In this document: piece after piece, positions 8,055-17,146 of the stretch
How positions within the stretch are numbered: position 1 is the first letter of the stretch
Layout: the number at the start of each line of letters is the position of its first letter
Source of the DNA: Pseudomonas fluorescens
Lineage (GTDB): Bacteria; Pseudomonadota; Gammaproteobacteria; Pseudomonadales; Pseudomonadaceae
NCBI RefSeq assembly: GCF_902498065.1
Contig: NZ_CABVIR010000005.1
Span: forward strand, 62,001 to 126,000
Direction of reading: 5' to 3'
DNA: 64,000 bases
Notes under the pieces: generated by a model
Seen by the model: the letters and a program-made list of their open reading frames with translations, nothing else
The model's database searches: none
What the model was told of the DNA's origin: nothing
Program-made: the position numbers and the translations under genes

Positions 8055-9340
8055 GTGACGGGCTCCTTGGTCAGGGTTTGCGTGGTGGACTTCATCAACG
8101 GATGGCTATCGAGTACGCCCGGCGACTTCATTACCGGAAACGCCCGTTGCACCCAGCGCAGCAGTTCGATGCCGGGGCTGTTCATCAACAGGCGCACCTG
8201 CGGATACAGCCACAGCAGGCGGTCGACGTTGTCGTTGGGTTCGTAGGCGATATCGCCCAGACCATCGTTGTTGCGGTCCCAGCCCAGGTAATCGCTCCAG
8301 TAATTGCCCCGGCCATCCGCCGACCATTCCTGCAAGCGGGTGGCGACGTATTTGACCTGACGCTGATTGCCGACAAACGCGTTGTCGGCGATGCGGTTGT
8401 CTTCGGAGCCGGCGGTGAGGTGAATGCCCACGGCGCTGTGCTCGAAGTGGTTGTGCTCGATGCGGTTGAACAGCGAGTTGTAGATGAACAACGCCTTGCC
8501 CTCGGCGCCGCTGATCATGCTGTCGCCGGTCGAGCCGTCGCGCACGTCGGTGACGAAGTTGTCGCGCAAGGTTGAATAGGTGATGTAGTTCATCAGGATG
8601 CCGTAGTTCTGATCCTGCTCGGAGCGGTTGCCGATCACCGTGAGCTTGCGGCTTTGCATCAAGGCGTAGCCGGTGCGGGTGCGGCGGGTGGTGTTGCCGA
8701 TCAGCTGATTGTCGTTGGCGAACATGTAATGCACGCCGTAGCGCAGGTCTTCCAGGATATTGCCTTGCAGCAGGTTGCCGTTGGAGGTGTCGATGTAGAT
8801 GCCATCGCGGGTGTCGCGCACCTGGTTGCCGATGACCCTGGCGCCATGCACCGCGTACAGGTGAATGCCGTTGCCGCGATCCTGGGAACGCAGCGTCGGA
8901 TCGCCCTGGATGCGGTTGTCGATCAGGCTCGCATCCTGGGTCCCATCGACCCAGATCCCGAAACCCTGACCTTGCAGGCGATTGCCCTTGATCACCGCGC
9001 CACGGGCCTTGGGCTGGAGGAACACCGCCGCATTCATCGCGGTGAGGTCGCGCCCCCAGTCCAGAAACGTGCAGCCCTCGATGCCGACATCCGGCGCGCT
9101 GACAATCACCCCGTTGCCCTGCCCTTGCGCCTGAAACACCGCGCCGGGCTCGCACACAATCTGCATCGGTTGATCGACGCTGAACGAGCCACGGTATTCG
9201 CCCGCCGGCAGGTGCCAGCGTTGTTCCGCATCAAGGCGCATCGGCAAGGTGGTAATGGGTTGCACCGCCAGCACGCTGCCGGGCATCAGCAGGAGCGCAA
9301 GCGCAATCACCTTGATCGGGTTTCCCTTGATGTCGGTCAT
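8051..9340 (-). CDS. nosD: NosD, periplasmic copper-maturation protein
   Basis: A 429-residue exported protein with a Sec signal peptide and a right-handed parallel beta-helix built from repeats such as VIGNQVRDTRDGIYIDTSNG and NQLIGNTTRRT (CASH/NosD repeats). It binds NosY on the periplasmic side and passes copper to NosZ. The ATG at 9340 has AGGAG 7 bases upstream; an in-frame TTG at 9364 gives a poor start. It follows nosZ after a short gap. Confidence 0.92.
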   Translation of the reverse strand: MTDIKGNPIKVIALALLLMPGSVLAVQPITTLPMRLDAEQRWHLPAGEYRGSFSVDQPMQIVCEPGAVFQAQGQGNGVIVSAPDVGIEGCTFLDWGRDLTAMNAAVFLQPKARGAVIKGNRLQGQGFGIWVDGTQDASLIDNRIQGDPTLRSQDRGNGIHLYAVHGARVIGNQVRDTRDGIYIDTSNGNLLQGNILEDLRYGVHYMFANDNQLIGNTTRRTRTGYALMQSRKLTVIGNRSEQDQNYGILMNYITYSTLRDNFVTDVRDGSTGDSMISGAEGKALFIYNSLFNRIEHNHFEHSAVGIHLTAGSEDNRIADNAFVGNQRQVKYVATRLQEWSADGRGNYWSDYLGWDRNNDGLGDIAYEPNDNVDRLLWLYPQVRLLMNSPGIELLRWVQRAFPVMKSPGVLDSHPLMKSTTQTLTKEPVT

Positions 9341-9367
9341 CGGTCCGCTCCTGTCAACGCTCAACCG

Positions 9368-11287
9368 TCAGGCCCGCTCGACCTTCATGCGGCCGACCAT
9401 TTCCATGTGCAGCGCATGGCAGAACCAGCTGCAGTAGTACCAATGCAGGCCGGCCTTGTCGGCGGTAAAGGTAATGGACGAGGTTTGCTGCGGGCTGATC
9501 TCCATGCTGGCGCCGTGGTTGGTCATGACGAAACCGTGGGACACGTCCTCGATCTGGTCGATGTTGGTGATGGTCACGGTCACTTCGTTGCCCTGCTTGA
9601 CGGTGAACTCGGTCAGGCCATACGCCGGCGCCATGGAGGTCATGTAGACCCGCACCTGATTGCCGTCGCGGATGACTTTGTTGTCGGTCTCCAGGTTGAT
9701 ACCGTCCTTCTTGGCCAACTCCACGGTGGCGGCGAAGAACGGGTCGTTACGGCTCCAGATTTTCTGTGTCTTGATCTGATCCCGACGCGCGAGGATGCAA
9801 TCGTGCGGTTCGGCAAACGCCGGGCCGTCGTGCACCAGTTTCATTTCATCGCCGGAAATATCGATCAACTGGTCGTTCTCCGGGTGCAGCGGCCCGGTCG
9901 GCAGGAAGCGGTCCTTGGAGAATTTGCACAACACCACCAGCCACTTGCCGTCCGCCTCACTGGTTTCGGTCAGCGAGGCGTGGTTGTGGCCGGGCTGGTA
10001 ATGCACGTCGAGTTTCTGCTTGATGTAATTGACCTTCTCGCCCTTGTAGGCACGAATCGCGTCTTCCATGTTCCACTTCACCACCTGGCTGTCGATGAAC
10101 AGCGTGGTGTAAGCGTTGCCGCGACCATCGAAGGTGGTGTGCAACGGGCCCAGACCCAGTTCCGGCTCGGCCACGATGACCTCGCGCGGGTCCTTGAATT
10201 TATCGGCGAACAGGTCGTCCAGACGGTCGATGGCGATCATCGACACCGTTGGCGACAGCTTGCCGTTGGCAATGAAGTACTTGCCATCGGATGAGGTGTT
10301 GAGGCCGTGGGGGTTCTTCGGCACCGGGATGTAACGGGTGAATTCGGAGTCTTTGCCATCGGTTTTCCGACCGTCGACCACCGGCACTTTCGAGTCTTCC
10401 AGGGTGATGAACTTGCCGGCCTTGATCGCGGCTTCGATACGCGGGATGTTGAACACCACAACCCAGTCACGCTCGTTGCGCATCATGCCGCCAAGGTCGT
10501 AGGCCTTCTCCGAGTTGTAGCAGGTGGACGCGGCGTATTTGCCGGTGTAGTCCATGTCGGCGTTGTCCAGGTTGCCGTCGACGATCACCTGAAACGCCAT
10601 TTCCATTTTCTCGGCATCGACAGCGTTGAACATGGTGAAGCTGTTCTTGTCTTGCAGGTCGAAGGTGTGACCGTCATTAGGGTGTGGGATGACGAACTCG
10701 GCGTTGGCAAACACATACTTGGTGTACGGCACTTTTTGCAGGCGCAGGCCGTGAATGGCTTGCACGTTCGGCACCGTGAGCATCTTGTCGCACTTCATGA
10801 TGTCCAGGCGGATGCGCGCGATACGGGAATTGGCCTTGTCGTTGATGAACAGGTACTTGCCGTCGTACTTGCCGTCCGTCATGGAGATGTGCGGGTGATG
10901 ACAATCGCCGTTCTGGAACTTTGCGCTGTCGCCGAGGATGCGCTTGCTTTCGTTGGTCAGGCCCCAACCGGTGGCCGAGTCGACGTTGAACACCGGAATA
11001 CGCATCAACTCGCGCATCGACGGTACGCCCAGCACCCGCACTTCGCCCTGATGACCACCGCTCCAGAAGCCGTAGTATTCGTCCAGCTCGCCGGGGCCGA
11101 CATGGGTTTTGGCCTGCGCATCCTTGACCGCCGCCGCCCATGATTCGCGGCTGAACACCGCCCCGCCCAATGTCGTAGCACCCGCCAGCACCGCCCCGGT
11201 GACGGCGCTGCTGCCGAGAAAACCGCGACGGCTGAGCCCGGTGTGTTCTTCTTCCAGCACCGGTTTTGTGGATTCTGTGTCAGTCAT
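9368..11287 (-). CDS. nosZ: NosZ, nitrous oxide reductase (clade I, Tat-exported)
   Basis: A 639-residue multicopper enzyme that reduces N2O to N2 in the periplasm. The N-terminus carries the Tat motif SRRGFLG (Arg20-Arg21), marking the clade I type. A seven-bladed propeller domain supplies histidines for the CuZ cluster (for example DCHHPH and YQPGHNHAS), and the C-terminal cupredoxin domain has the CuA motif CSWFCHALHMEM. The ATG at 11287 follows AAGGAG by 8 bases; an upstream in-frame start lacks this. All key copper ligands appear present, so the enzyme should be active. Confidence 0.96.
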   Translation of the reverse strand: MTDTESTKPVLEEEHTGLSRRGFLGSSAVTGAVLAGATTLGGAVFSRESWAAAVKDAQAKTHVGPGELDEYYGFWSGGHQGEVRVLGVPSMRELMRIPVFNVDSATGWGLTNESKRILGDSAKFQNGDCHHPHISMTDGKYDGKYLFINDKANSRIARIRLDIMKCDKMLTVPNVQAIHGLRLQKVPYTKYVFANAEFVIPHPNDGHTFDLQDKNSFTMFNAVDAEKMEMAFQVIVDGNLDNADMDYTGKYAASTCYNSEKAYDLGGMMRNERDWVVVFNIPRIEAAIKAGKFITLEDSKVPVVDGRKTDGKDSEFTRYIPVPKNPHGLNTSSDGKYFIANGKLSPTVSMIAIDRLDDLFADKFKDPREVIVAEPELGLGPLHTTFDGRGNAYTTLFIDSQVVKWNMEDAIRAYKGEKVNYIKQKLDVHYQPGHNHASLTETSEADGKWLVVLCKFSKDRFLPTGPLHPENDQLIDISGDEMKLVHDGPAFAEPHDCILARRDQIKTQKIWSRNDPFFAATVELAKKDGINLETDNKVIRDGNQVRVYMTSMAPAYGLTEFTVKQGNEVTVTITNIDQIEDVSHGFVMTNHGASMEISPQQTSSITFTADKAGLHWYYCSWFCHALHMEMVGRMKVERA

Positions 11288-11342
11288 GTTGGGTACTCCT
11301 TGAAGGGATAAAACGATCACTGCGGACGTGCGCTCGCAAGCT

Positions 11343-13523
11343 TTATTCAGGAGCCGTCACTTCCACGACAGGTATCAGTTGTGCCGCCACCGGTGCCGGT
11401 TTGTTGCGCTTCTTGCGCTTGTTGATCAGCGGCGGGCATTTGTTTTCGTTGTGGTAAGTCATCTGGCAATCGAGGCAGTAGTGGCACTCGTTGGCATTGA
11501 TCCGGCCATCGGGGTGAATCGCCTGGATCTCGCATTCCCTGGCGCACAACTGGCAGGGGTCGCCGCACTCTTTGCGGCGTTTAAGCCAGTCAAACAGGCG
11601 CAACCTGGTCGGGATCGCCAACGCGGCACCCAACGGGCAGATGTAGCGGCAATAGACTTTGCGCGTGAAGAGGTTGATGACCAGCAGTGCCACGGCGTAG
11701 AGGACAAACCACCACTGACGGTCGAACCTGAGGGTGATGGCGGTCTTGAACGGTTCCACTTCGGCGAACAGTTCGGCGGTGGACATTGATTCCAGGGAGA
11801 TGCCAAACAGCAGCAGCAAAATGATGTACTTGATCGCCCACAACCGCTCATGCACCGCGAAGGGCAATTCGTACTGGGGAATTTTCAGCTTGCGCGCGGC
11901 TTCGTTGATCAGTTCTTGCAAGGCGCCGAACGGGCACAGCCAACCGCAGAACACCCCGCGCCCCCAGAGCAGAATGCTCGCGGCGGTGAACACCCAAAGC
12001 ATGAAGATCAACGGATCGGTGAGAAACAGCTCCCAGCGAAAATGCTCGAACAACGCGTGTACAAAGGTCAGGACATTGACCACCGACAGCTGCGCCAGCG
12101 CATACCAGCCGAGGAATACCACGGTGAACATCAGATAACCGCGACGCAGCCAATGCAGAAAATGCGGCCGGCGGGTGAACGTGTCCTGCAGGAACAGAAT
12201 CGCCGCCAGCAGCAGCAACGCGGTGGCGAGTACGCCGATCTGAAAGTGCTTCTGGTACCAGATGGTCAACCACATCGGCCGGTTGGCTTCCTCGAGGGCG
12301 GCCAGTTCTTCGGCACTGGGGGCGGGGCGTTCAAGGTATTGCTCGGGCAATTGATAAGCCAGTTCGAAGCTGCTGAACATGCCGCTGACCGGACCGGTCT
12401 GACGGCGTACCAGCAACTCCAGGGACCAAGGCGATCCCGGATCGAACCCCGCCGGTTTGCGCACAATGAACACCGACATCTCGCTGAACTCGGGCATACC
12501 TTTGGCGAACACGTCGGAGAGGCGCTGATGGTCCATGTCGCGAAAGCTGATGACATTGCCGAACTGGCGCAATTGCACCCGGTCGAAAATCCCGCCGCGC
12601 ACATAGCCCGAGCCTTTATACGAATACAACCCGCGCCCCAATACGGCGATAGCCTGCTCGCCGGGCTTGAGGTCTTGCATGAGGAAACGGTATTGATTGT
12701 CGCCCAGCAGCGCACGGCCGATGGTCGGCGGGTTCAAGTCGGCGGTGTACAGCTCGATAAAGGTGTCATCGACTTGATCCGGGCCGGCCGTGTCGACGCC
12801 TTCGGCTTCGGTGCCCTTGAAGGCCGCATCGACTTGCCCACGGGTCAGGTTCAAACGGCGGATAGCGCCGTTTCCGCTCAGTTGCTCCCAGGTGGCGGGC
12901 TCGAAAAAGTCCTGGCGAACGGTGGCGGGCCTGCTCTTCACCGCGCCTGTGTCCTCAATCAGCTTGAGTGATACGGCCACCTCATGGGCAGCGCGCATGA
13001 TGACTTCATTGACCACCATGGCGGTGACGGTTGCGCCGGCGATGGCATCCACGGTGACCGCACTCGGGTCACTGGAGTGGCCGACAACCACCCGCTGGCT
13101 GACCTTGATCCCTTTGTAGCGGGCGCTGAAACCGTGGAGTTTTTCTTCGGGAATGCCGATCAGCAGAATCGGCTCATGGTGTTCCAGGACATAGGCATCC
13201 TGAATCACACCGGCGGTGTCGAGGATCACCTGAGTGTTGATCGGTTTGCCCGAGTAGGCCGGAATGTCCACCACGTCCAGGCTCTGGAAGACAAAACCGA
13301 TGACCTTGCCGGCTGCCGACACCGTCCGCACGTTGAACGGGCCGTCGGGCGCGGAAACGGAGTCGGTTTGCGGGAAGACCTTCTCGATGCGCTGCTGCTC
13401 AATGTTGCCGTACGACTTGGCCTGTACCACCGCGAACATCGCGAGCATCAGCAGGACCATGACCACCAGACCGACGCTCCAGACGCGCAGGTTGCCAGGT
13501 ATCGAAGGAGGATGGATTGTCAT
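11343..13523 (-). CDS. nosR: NosR, N2O reduction electron-transfer and expression protein
   Basis: A 726-residue membrane flavo-iron-sulfur protein. Order of parts: N-terminal membrane segment, periplasmic FMN-binding domain (DAIAGATVTAMVV, with the threonine that carries covalent FMN), several membrane helices with CGWLCPFG and CRYICPLGAA motifs, and a C-terminal bi-[4Fe-4S] ferredoxin region (CGDPCQLCARECE and CHYCLDCQ). NosR passes electrons to NosZ and is needed for its expression. A perfect anaerobic box is centred 65 bases upstream of the ATG. First gene of the nos operon. Confidence 0.95.
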   Translation of the reverse strand: MTIHPPSIPGNLRVWSVGLVVMVLLMLAMFAVVQAKSYGNIEQQRIEKVFPQTDSVSAPDGPFNVRTVSAAGKVIGFVFQSLDVVDIPAYSGKPINTQVILDTAGVIQDAYVLEHHEPILLIGIPEEKLHGFSARYKGIKVSQRVVVGHSSDPSAVTVDAIAGATVTAMVVNEVIMRAAHEVAVSLKLIEDTGAVKSRPATVRQDFFEPATWEQLSGNGAIRRLNLTRGQVDAAFKGTEAEGVDTAGPDQVDDTFIELYTADLNPPTIGRALLGDNQYRFLMQDLKPGEQAIAVLGRGLYSYKGSGYVRGGIFDRVQLRQFGNVISFRDMDHQRLSDVFAKGMPEFSEMSVFIVRKPAGFDPGSPWSLELLVRRQTGPVSGMFSSFELAYQLPEQYLERPAPSAEELAALEEANRPMWLTIWYQKHFQIGVLATALLLLAAILFLQDTFTRRPHFLHWLRRGYLMFTVVFLGWYALAQLSVVNVLTFVHALFEHFRWELFLTDPLIFMLWVFTAASILLWGRGVFCGWLCPFGALQELINEAARKLKIPQYELPFAVHERLWAIKYIILLLLFGISLESMSTAELFAEVEPFKTAITLRFDRQWWFVLYAVALLVINLFTRKVYCRYICPLGAALAIPTRLRLFDWLKRRKECGDPCQLCARECEIQAIHPDGRINANECHYCLDCQMTYHNENKCPPLINKRKKRNKPAPVAAQLIPVVEVTAPE

Positions 13524-13581
13524 GAATGGGCTGATTTCAAAGGGTCTGCGGCCATGTTAGGGAGCGATAAGCGCCCTGCCC

Positions 13582-13595
13582 TTGATTGAAATCAA
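13582..13595 (-). promoter_or_regulatory. ANR/DNR box of the nosR promoter
   Basis: TTGAT-TGAA-ATCAA, a perfect match to the FNR-family consensus, centred 65 bases from the nosR start. This fits a class II position near -41.5 with a short leader, so nos expression should need low oxygen and, through DNR, nitric oxide. Confidence 0.88.
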
Positions 13596-13633
13596 CTTGC
13601 TGAAAAACCGCGGACCAGAGCCCTCCGGACACT

Positions 13634-15022
13634 TCAAACGGTGCGCGAAAACTGGCCTTTTTGCTGATCGCCCAAGTAGGCGTCGAACGCCATCGCGGCG
13701 CTGCGCATCATCAAATGCCCTTGCGGCAACAGCACCAGTTCGTCACGGTGAATACGTAAAAGTCCGTCGCGAACGTGCTCGTCCAGCTGGGCCAATGCCT
13801 CGGCGAAATACTCGGTGAAGCAGATAGCGTGACGCGCGTCGAACTTGGCGAAATCGATCCGGCCATGGCACATCAGGTCGCTGATCACATCGCGGCGCAA
13901 CAGGTCGTCTGCGCTCAGGCGGTAACCCCGATGCACCGGCAACAGGCCTTGATCGATGCGCGCGTAGTACTGCGAAAGCTCCTTGACGCTCTGGCTGTAG
14001 CTGTCGCCGACCTTGCCGATCGAAGACACCCCGAGGCCGATCAAGTCGCAGTCGGCATGGGTGGAGTACCCCTGAAAGTTGCGTTGCAGCGTGCCATCGG
14101 CGCGGGCCAGCGCCAGTTCATCGTCCGGCAAGGCGAAATGATCCATGCCGATGTAGACATAGCCGGCCTCGGTCAAACGGCGAATGGTCAGCTCGAGCAA
14201 CTCCAGCTTGCGTTCCGGCGGTGGCATGTCTGCAGGGCGAATCAACCGTTGCGCGCGCACCAGCTCCGGCAGATGCGCGTAGCTGTAGGCGGCGATCCGG
14301 TCCGGACGCAGGGCAATGATCTTGCCGAGGGTGACGTCGAAACTGTGTACCGTTTGCAGGGGCAGGCCGTAGATCAGATCGACGCTGATCGACTTGAATT
14401 GCGCCTCACGCGCCGCCGCGACCAGCGCATAAATCTGCGCTTCACTTTGCTGGCGATTGACCGCCGCCTGCACGTCGGGATCGAAGTCCTGTACGCCAAA
14501 GCTCAGGCGATTGAAGCCCAATTGACGCAGCGCCTGGATCTGTTCGGTATCGATGGTGCGCGGGTCGACTTCGATGGAAAACTCATGATCGTCGCTGTCG
14601 TCCATGTCAAATGCCTGGTGCAGACATTCCATCAGGTCCGCTAGTTGCTCACGGGTCAGATAGGTCGGCGTGCCCCCGCCCAGATGCAGTTGCGTCAGCT
14701 TGCGCGTGCTGTCGAACAGGGCGGCTTGCATGGCGATTTCGCGCTTGAGGTACGTCAGGTATTCGACGGCGCGATGGGTTTTCTGGGTAATGATTTTGTT
14801 GCAGGCGCAGTAGTAACAAAGGCTTTTGCAGAACGGAATGTGGATGTACACCGACAACGGTTTAGGGACAGCGGCCTGATTGCTGTCACGGGCGGCACGC
14901 TGGTAGTCGTCGACGGCAAACGCCTGATGAAACTGCGGCGCTGTCGGGTAAGAGGTGTAGCGCGGCCCGGGGCGGTCATATTTTTCGACCAGGGCACGAT
15001 TGAAATCGAATGTAGGCTTCAT
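13634..15022 (-). CDS. hemN: HemN, oxygen-independent coproporphyrinogen III oxidase
   Basis: A 462-residue radical SAM enzyme converting coproporphyrinogen III to protoporphyrinogen IX without oxygen. The cluster motif CKSLCYYCAC supplies Cys65, Cys69 and Cys72, with the family's extra Cys74; the SAM motif HLGGGTPTYL follows. Near the N-terminus, GPRYTSYPTAPQF is typical of true HemN and distinguishes it from the chaperone HemW. It lies 22 bases after the hemN-like gene, so both probably share the anaerobic promoter at 16451. This supplies heme for denitrification cytochromes when oxygen is absent. Confidence 0.94.
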   Translation of the reverse strand: MKPTFDFNRALVEKYDRPGPRYTSYPTAPQFHQAFAVDDYQRAARDSNQAAVPKPLSVYIHIPFCKSLCYYCACNKIITQKTHRAVEYLTYLKREIAMQAALFDSTRKLTQLHLGGGTPTYLTREQLADLMECLHQAFDMDDSDDHEFSIEVDPRTIDTEQIQALRQLGFNRLSFGVQDFDPDVQAAVNRQQSEAQIYALVAAAREAQFKSISVDLIYGLPLQTVHSFDVTLGKIIALRPDRIAAYSYAHLPELVRAQRLIRPADMPPPERKLELLELTIRRLTEAGYVYIGMDHFALPDDELALARADGTLQRNFQGYSTHADCDLIGLGVSSIGKVGDSYSQSVKELSQYYARIDQGLLPVHRGYRLSADDLLRRDVISDLMCHGRIDFAKFDARHAICFTEYFAEALAQLDEHVRDGLLRIHRDELVLLPQGHLMMRSAAMAFDAYLGDQQKGQFSRTV

Positions 15023-15044
15023 GATCAGTCAACTCGCAGGTGGG

Positions 15045-16391
15045 TTAATGCCTTGCACTGTCCACCTTCCTTTCAAAAAGGCTGCAGATGGCATCCACTT
15101 CCTGCCGGCCGGCGGGAAGGATACTGATGAAACGGTCTGACAACTCGATCAAACCGTCACGACTCAATTGCTCCAGCAACGGCCATACGGATGAGAAGTA
15201 CCTGGAGAACACCAGCCCAAAGCGCCGCTCGATGGCACGGATATCCAGCTCCTGATCACATGCCAGTCGCTCCATGACCATTTGCCTGATCTGTTCCCCC
15301 GCCTCGAAACGCCAGCCACGCGATGTCGGCAGTTGGTCGCTGTCCAGTTGATACTGATAACGCTCGATCGAGTCAGTATTTTGCGTATACAAATCGTCGA
15401 TCTGGCTGATGGCACCCACACCGAGCCCGATGTGGTCGCAATAACCGTGACGGGTGAACCCCTCGCAGGTGCGGCGCAAACGGCCTCGCTCCTGAGCAAT
15501 CGCCAGATCATCGTCGGGCCGGACAAACTGCCCCATGCCGATGTAGTGATACCCCGCGGCAAGCAATTGTTCGAAGCAGATCTGACGCATCGCGCCTTTG
15601 TCGTCCTGGCTACACAACGCCCTGGCCGTGTCACCGAGCACAGGCCGATATCGGCGTGGCGGGCGGGCGTAGTCGAATACCATCAGCCTGTCCGGCTCCA
15701 GCTCGATAATCGTCGTCAGCTTCAGGGCAAAACTGTCCGGTGTTTGCCAGGCATGACCAAACCCCAGGTCGACATTGATGGAGCGATAACCAAAGGTGCG
15801 CGCGGCATCGATGAGTGAATGGATCGGCGCCGGGTTCTGGTAACACACCACGGACATCTCGCACTCGGTGTCAATGTCCGGAACGCCGATGCTGACGTGA
15901 TTGAATCCGTGGTCGCGCAGCACGCCCATGGTCGACCAATCAGTGTGATGCAGGTCCACTTCAACGCTGTAGTCGCCGCCCTCATGCGCCAGAAAGTTGA
16001 ATCGTCTACGCAAATGACTCATCAGCCGCTGGAGGTGGGCGATGGTGAGCGTTCCACCGCCCAGGTGAAACTGCTCGACGCGTTGCTCTGGGTCGAGGTG
16101 ACAACCGACCAGGTCAATTTCATGTTCCAGACGTTGCAGGTACTGCTCGATAGCGCCGTGCTCGCCGGAGGCATCGGCAAGGGTGCAAAAGGATGGTTTG
16201 AGGCCAGAAGGCAGGCGCACATTCAGGGAAAGCGGCCGGCGCTTCTGGCGACTGACGCGCAAGGCACGAAGCAGGTCCAGAGAGCCGATGCCGTTGTGAA
16301 ACTTTTGCGTGTCGGCATGACAGTTGGGGTCGAGTACGCCCTGATCGCACCGAGCGACAAGCTCGCCGGGGTGGTGAAAGAAATCGAGCAT
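15045..16391 (-). CDS. HemN-like protein without the radical SAM cysteine motif
   Basis: A 448-residue paralogue of HemN over its full length: FHLGGGTLTIA, GFNHVSIGVPDID, YHYIGMGQFVRPDDDLA and GYCDHIGLGVGAISQI all have direct counterparts in the neighbouring HemN. Where HemN has its CxxxCxxC motif, this protein reads PSGLKPSFC (residues 61-69), leaving only one cysteine. It should not hold the usual [4Fe-4S] cluster, so a radical SAM reaction is unlikely. A heme-handling or regulatory partner role is possible. The ATG has GGGAG 7 bases upstream, and a perfect anaerobic box is centred 66 bases upstream. The frame is intact, so it is not obviously decaying. Confidence 0.8.
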   Translation of the reverse strand: MLDFFHHPGELVARCDQGVLDPNCHADTQKFHNGIGSLDLLRALRVSRQKRRPLSLNVRLPSGLKPSFCTLADASGEHGAIEQYLQRLEHEIDLVGCHLDPEQRVEQFHLGGGTLTIAHLQRLMSHLRRRFNFLAHEGGDYSVEVDLHHTDWSTMGVLRDHGFNHVSIGVPDIDTECEMSVVCYQNPAPIHSLIDAARTFGYRSINVDLGFGHAWQTPDSFALKLTTIIELEPDRLMVFDYARPPRRYRPVLGDTARALCSQDDKGAMRQICFEQLLAAGYHYIGMGQFVRPDDDLAIAQERGRLRRTCEGFTRHGYCDHIGLGVGAISQIDDLYTQNTDSIERYQYQLDSDQLPTSRGWRFEAGEQIRQMVMERLACDQELDIRAIERRFGLVFSRYFSSVWPLLEQLSRDGLIELSDRFISILPAGRQEVDAICSLFERKVDSARH

Positions 16392-16450
16392 GACAAGTCT
16401 CCCAGACTGGCTGCGGTTCTTCAGTGTCCGGGATCGGCAATCATCGCTCC

Positions 16451-16464
16451 TTGATTTGTATCAA
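16451..16464 (-). promoter_or_regulatory. ANR/DNR box upstream of the hemN-like gene
   Basis: TTGAT-TTGT-ATCAA, a perfect FNR-family box centred 66 bases from the start, nearly the same spacing as at nosR. It should drive the hemN-like/hemN pair under low oxygen. Confidence 0.88.
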
Positions 16465-16500
16465 GCCGTCAGTCACGCGCTTGCAGGGACCGACCATCGG

Positions 16501-16944
16501 TCACCACGCCAGGTAAAACATGCTCTTGGCGAGCAACACGATGACGACCATATGGCAGAACAGACTGCCGTGGATGAACTGCAGGTATCGAGCGTTCATG
16601 CGGCCGCTTTTGAATAAAAACATGGCGACCAGAAAATGCAGGAGCACACTCACGGCGACGACGATTTTCAACATCAGTAACGTGCCGAACGATGACGTCA
16701 GCGGTGCGGCCAGAACGGGCAAGTAACGCTGCCAGACCATGCCGAGCCCCGCGCCGAACAACACCAGCAAGACCCACGGCATCAGCGTCCGGGCTCGACG
16801 ACCAATGCCCTGTTCGACCAGCAACATCACTCTGGCGGGCAACTGCTTGCGGATGTTTTCCAGAAACAGGACTTCGAAGAACACCGTGCCGATGAAGATC
16901 AGCGCGGCAAACAGGTGCAAGGTCAAAAAAAGGGGGTAGACCAT
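16501..16944 (-). CDS. Small CopD-like integral membrane protein
   Basis: A 147-residue protein with four predicted membrane helices. Histidines sit in the helices (LHLFAALIFIG near the N-terminus, LLHFLVAM, and FIHGSLFCHM near the C-terminus), the pattern of CopD-type and small cytochrome b-like proteins that bind heme or copper. It lies between the hemN pair and rlhA, with an anaerobic box about 160 bases upstream. No clear Shine-Dalgarno precedes the ATG at 16944, so the start is less certain. A role in copper or heme supply to the denitrification enzymes is inferred from context only. Confidence 0.7.
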   Translation of the reverse strand: MVYPLFLTLHLFAALIFIGTVFFEVLFLENIRKQLPARVMLLVEQGIGRRARTLMPWVLLVLFGAGLGMVWQRYLPVLAAPLTSSFGTLLMLKIVVAVSVLLHFLVAMFLFKSGRMNARYLQFIHGSLFCHMVVIVLLAKSMFYLAW

Positions 16945-17096
16945 GAGAGGGATGGCTCTGATGACTCAGCGAGAGGAACTTCAATCCCATTGTGTCGCCC
17001 GTGTCGGGGGCTTCGGCCCAATGGGAACTCGCGCGTGCATCCGCAATGGCGCGCGAGTGTTCCTTCGAAGAATACAGAGCAGCCCGTACCATGCGC

Positions 17097-17110
17097 TTGA
17101 CGCCGATCAA
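17097..17110 (-). promoter_or_regulatory. ANR/DNR-type box upstream of the CopD-like gene
   Basis: On the minus strand it reads TTGAT-CGGC-GTCAA, 9 of 10 matches. Its centre is 159 bases from the CopD-like ATG, implying a leader of about 120 bases or an unrecognised start. Confidence 0.55.
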
Positions 17111-17146
17111 GAACGCTCCCGTCCCTGACACGGGCTAGCCCACTTT

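Noticed and set aside
8654..10294. 546-codon open frame opposite nosD/nosZ
   Set aside because: It lies antisense to two well-supported genes, has no family motif and the codon pattern of a mirrored GC-rich gene.
16469..17131. 220-codon minus-strand frame overlapping the CopD-like gene
   Set aside because: Its frame differs from the membrane protein and shows no domain; the box at 17097 was not taken as support for it.
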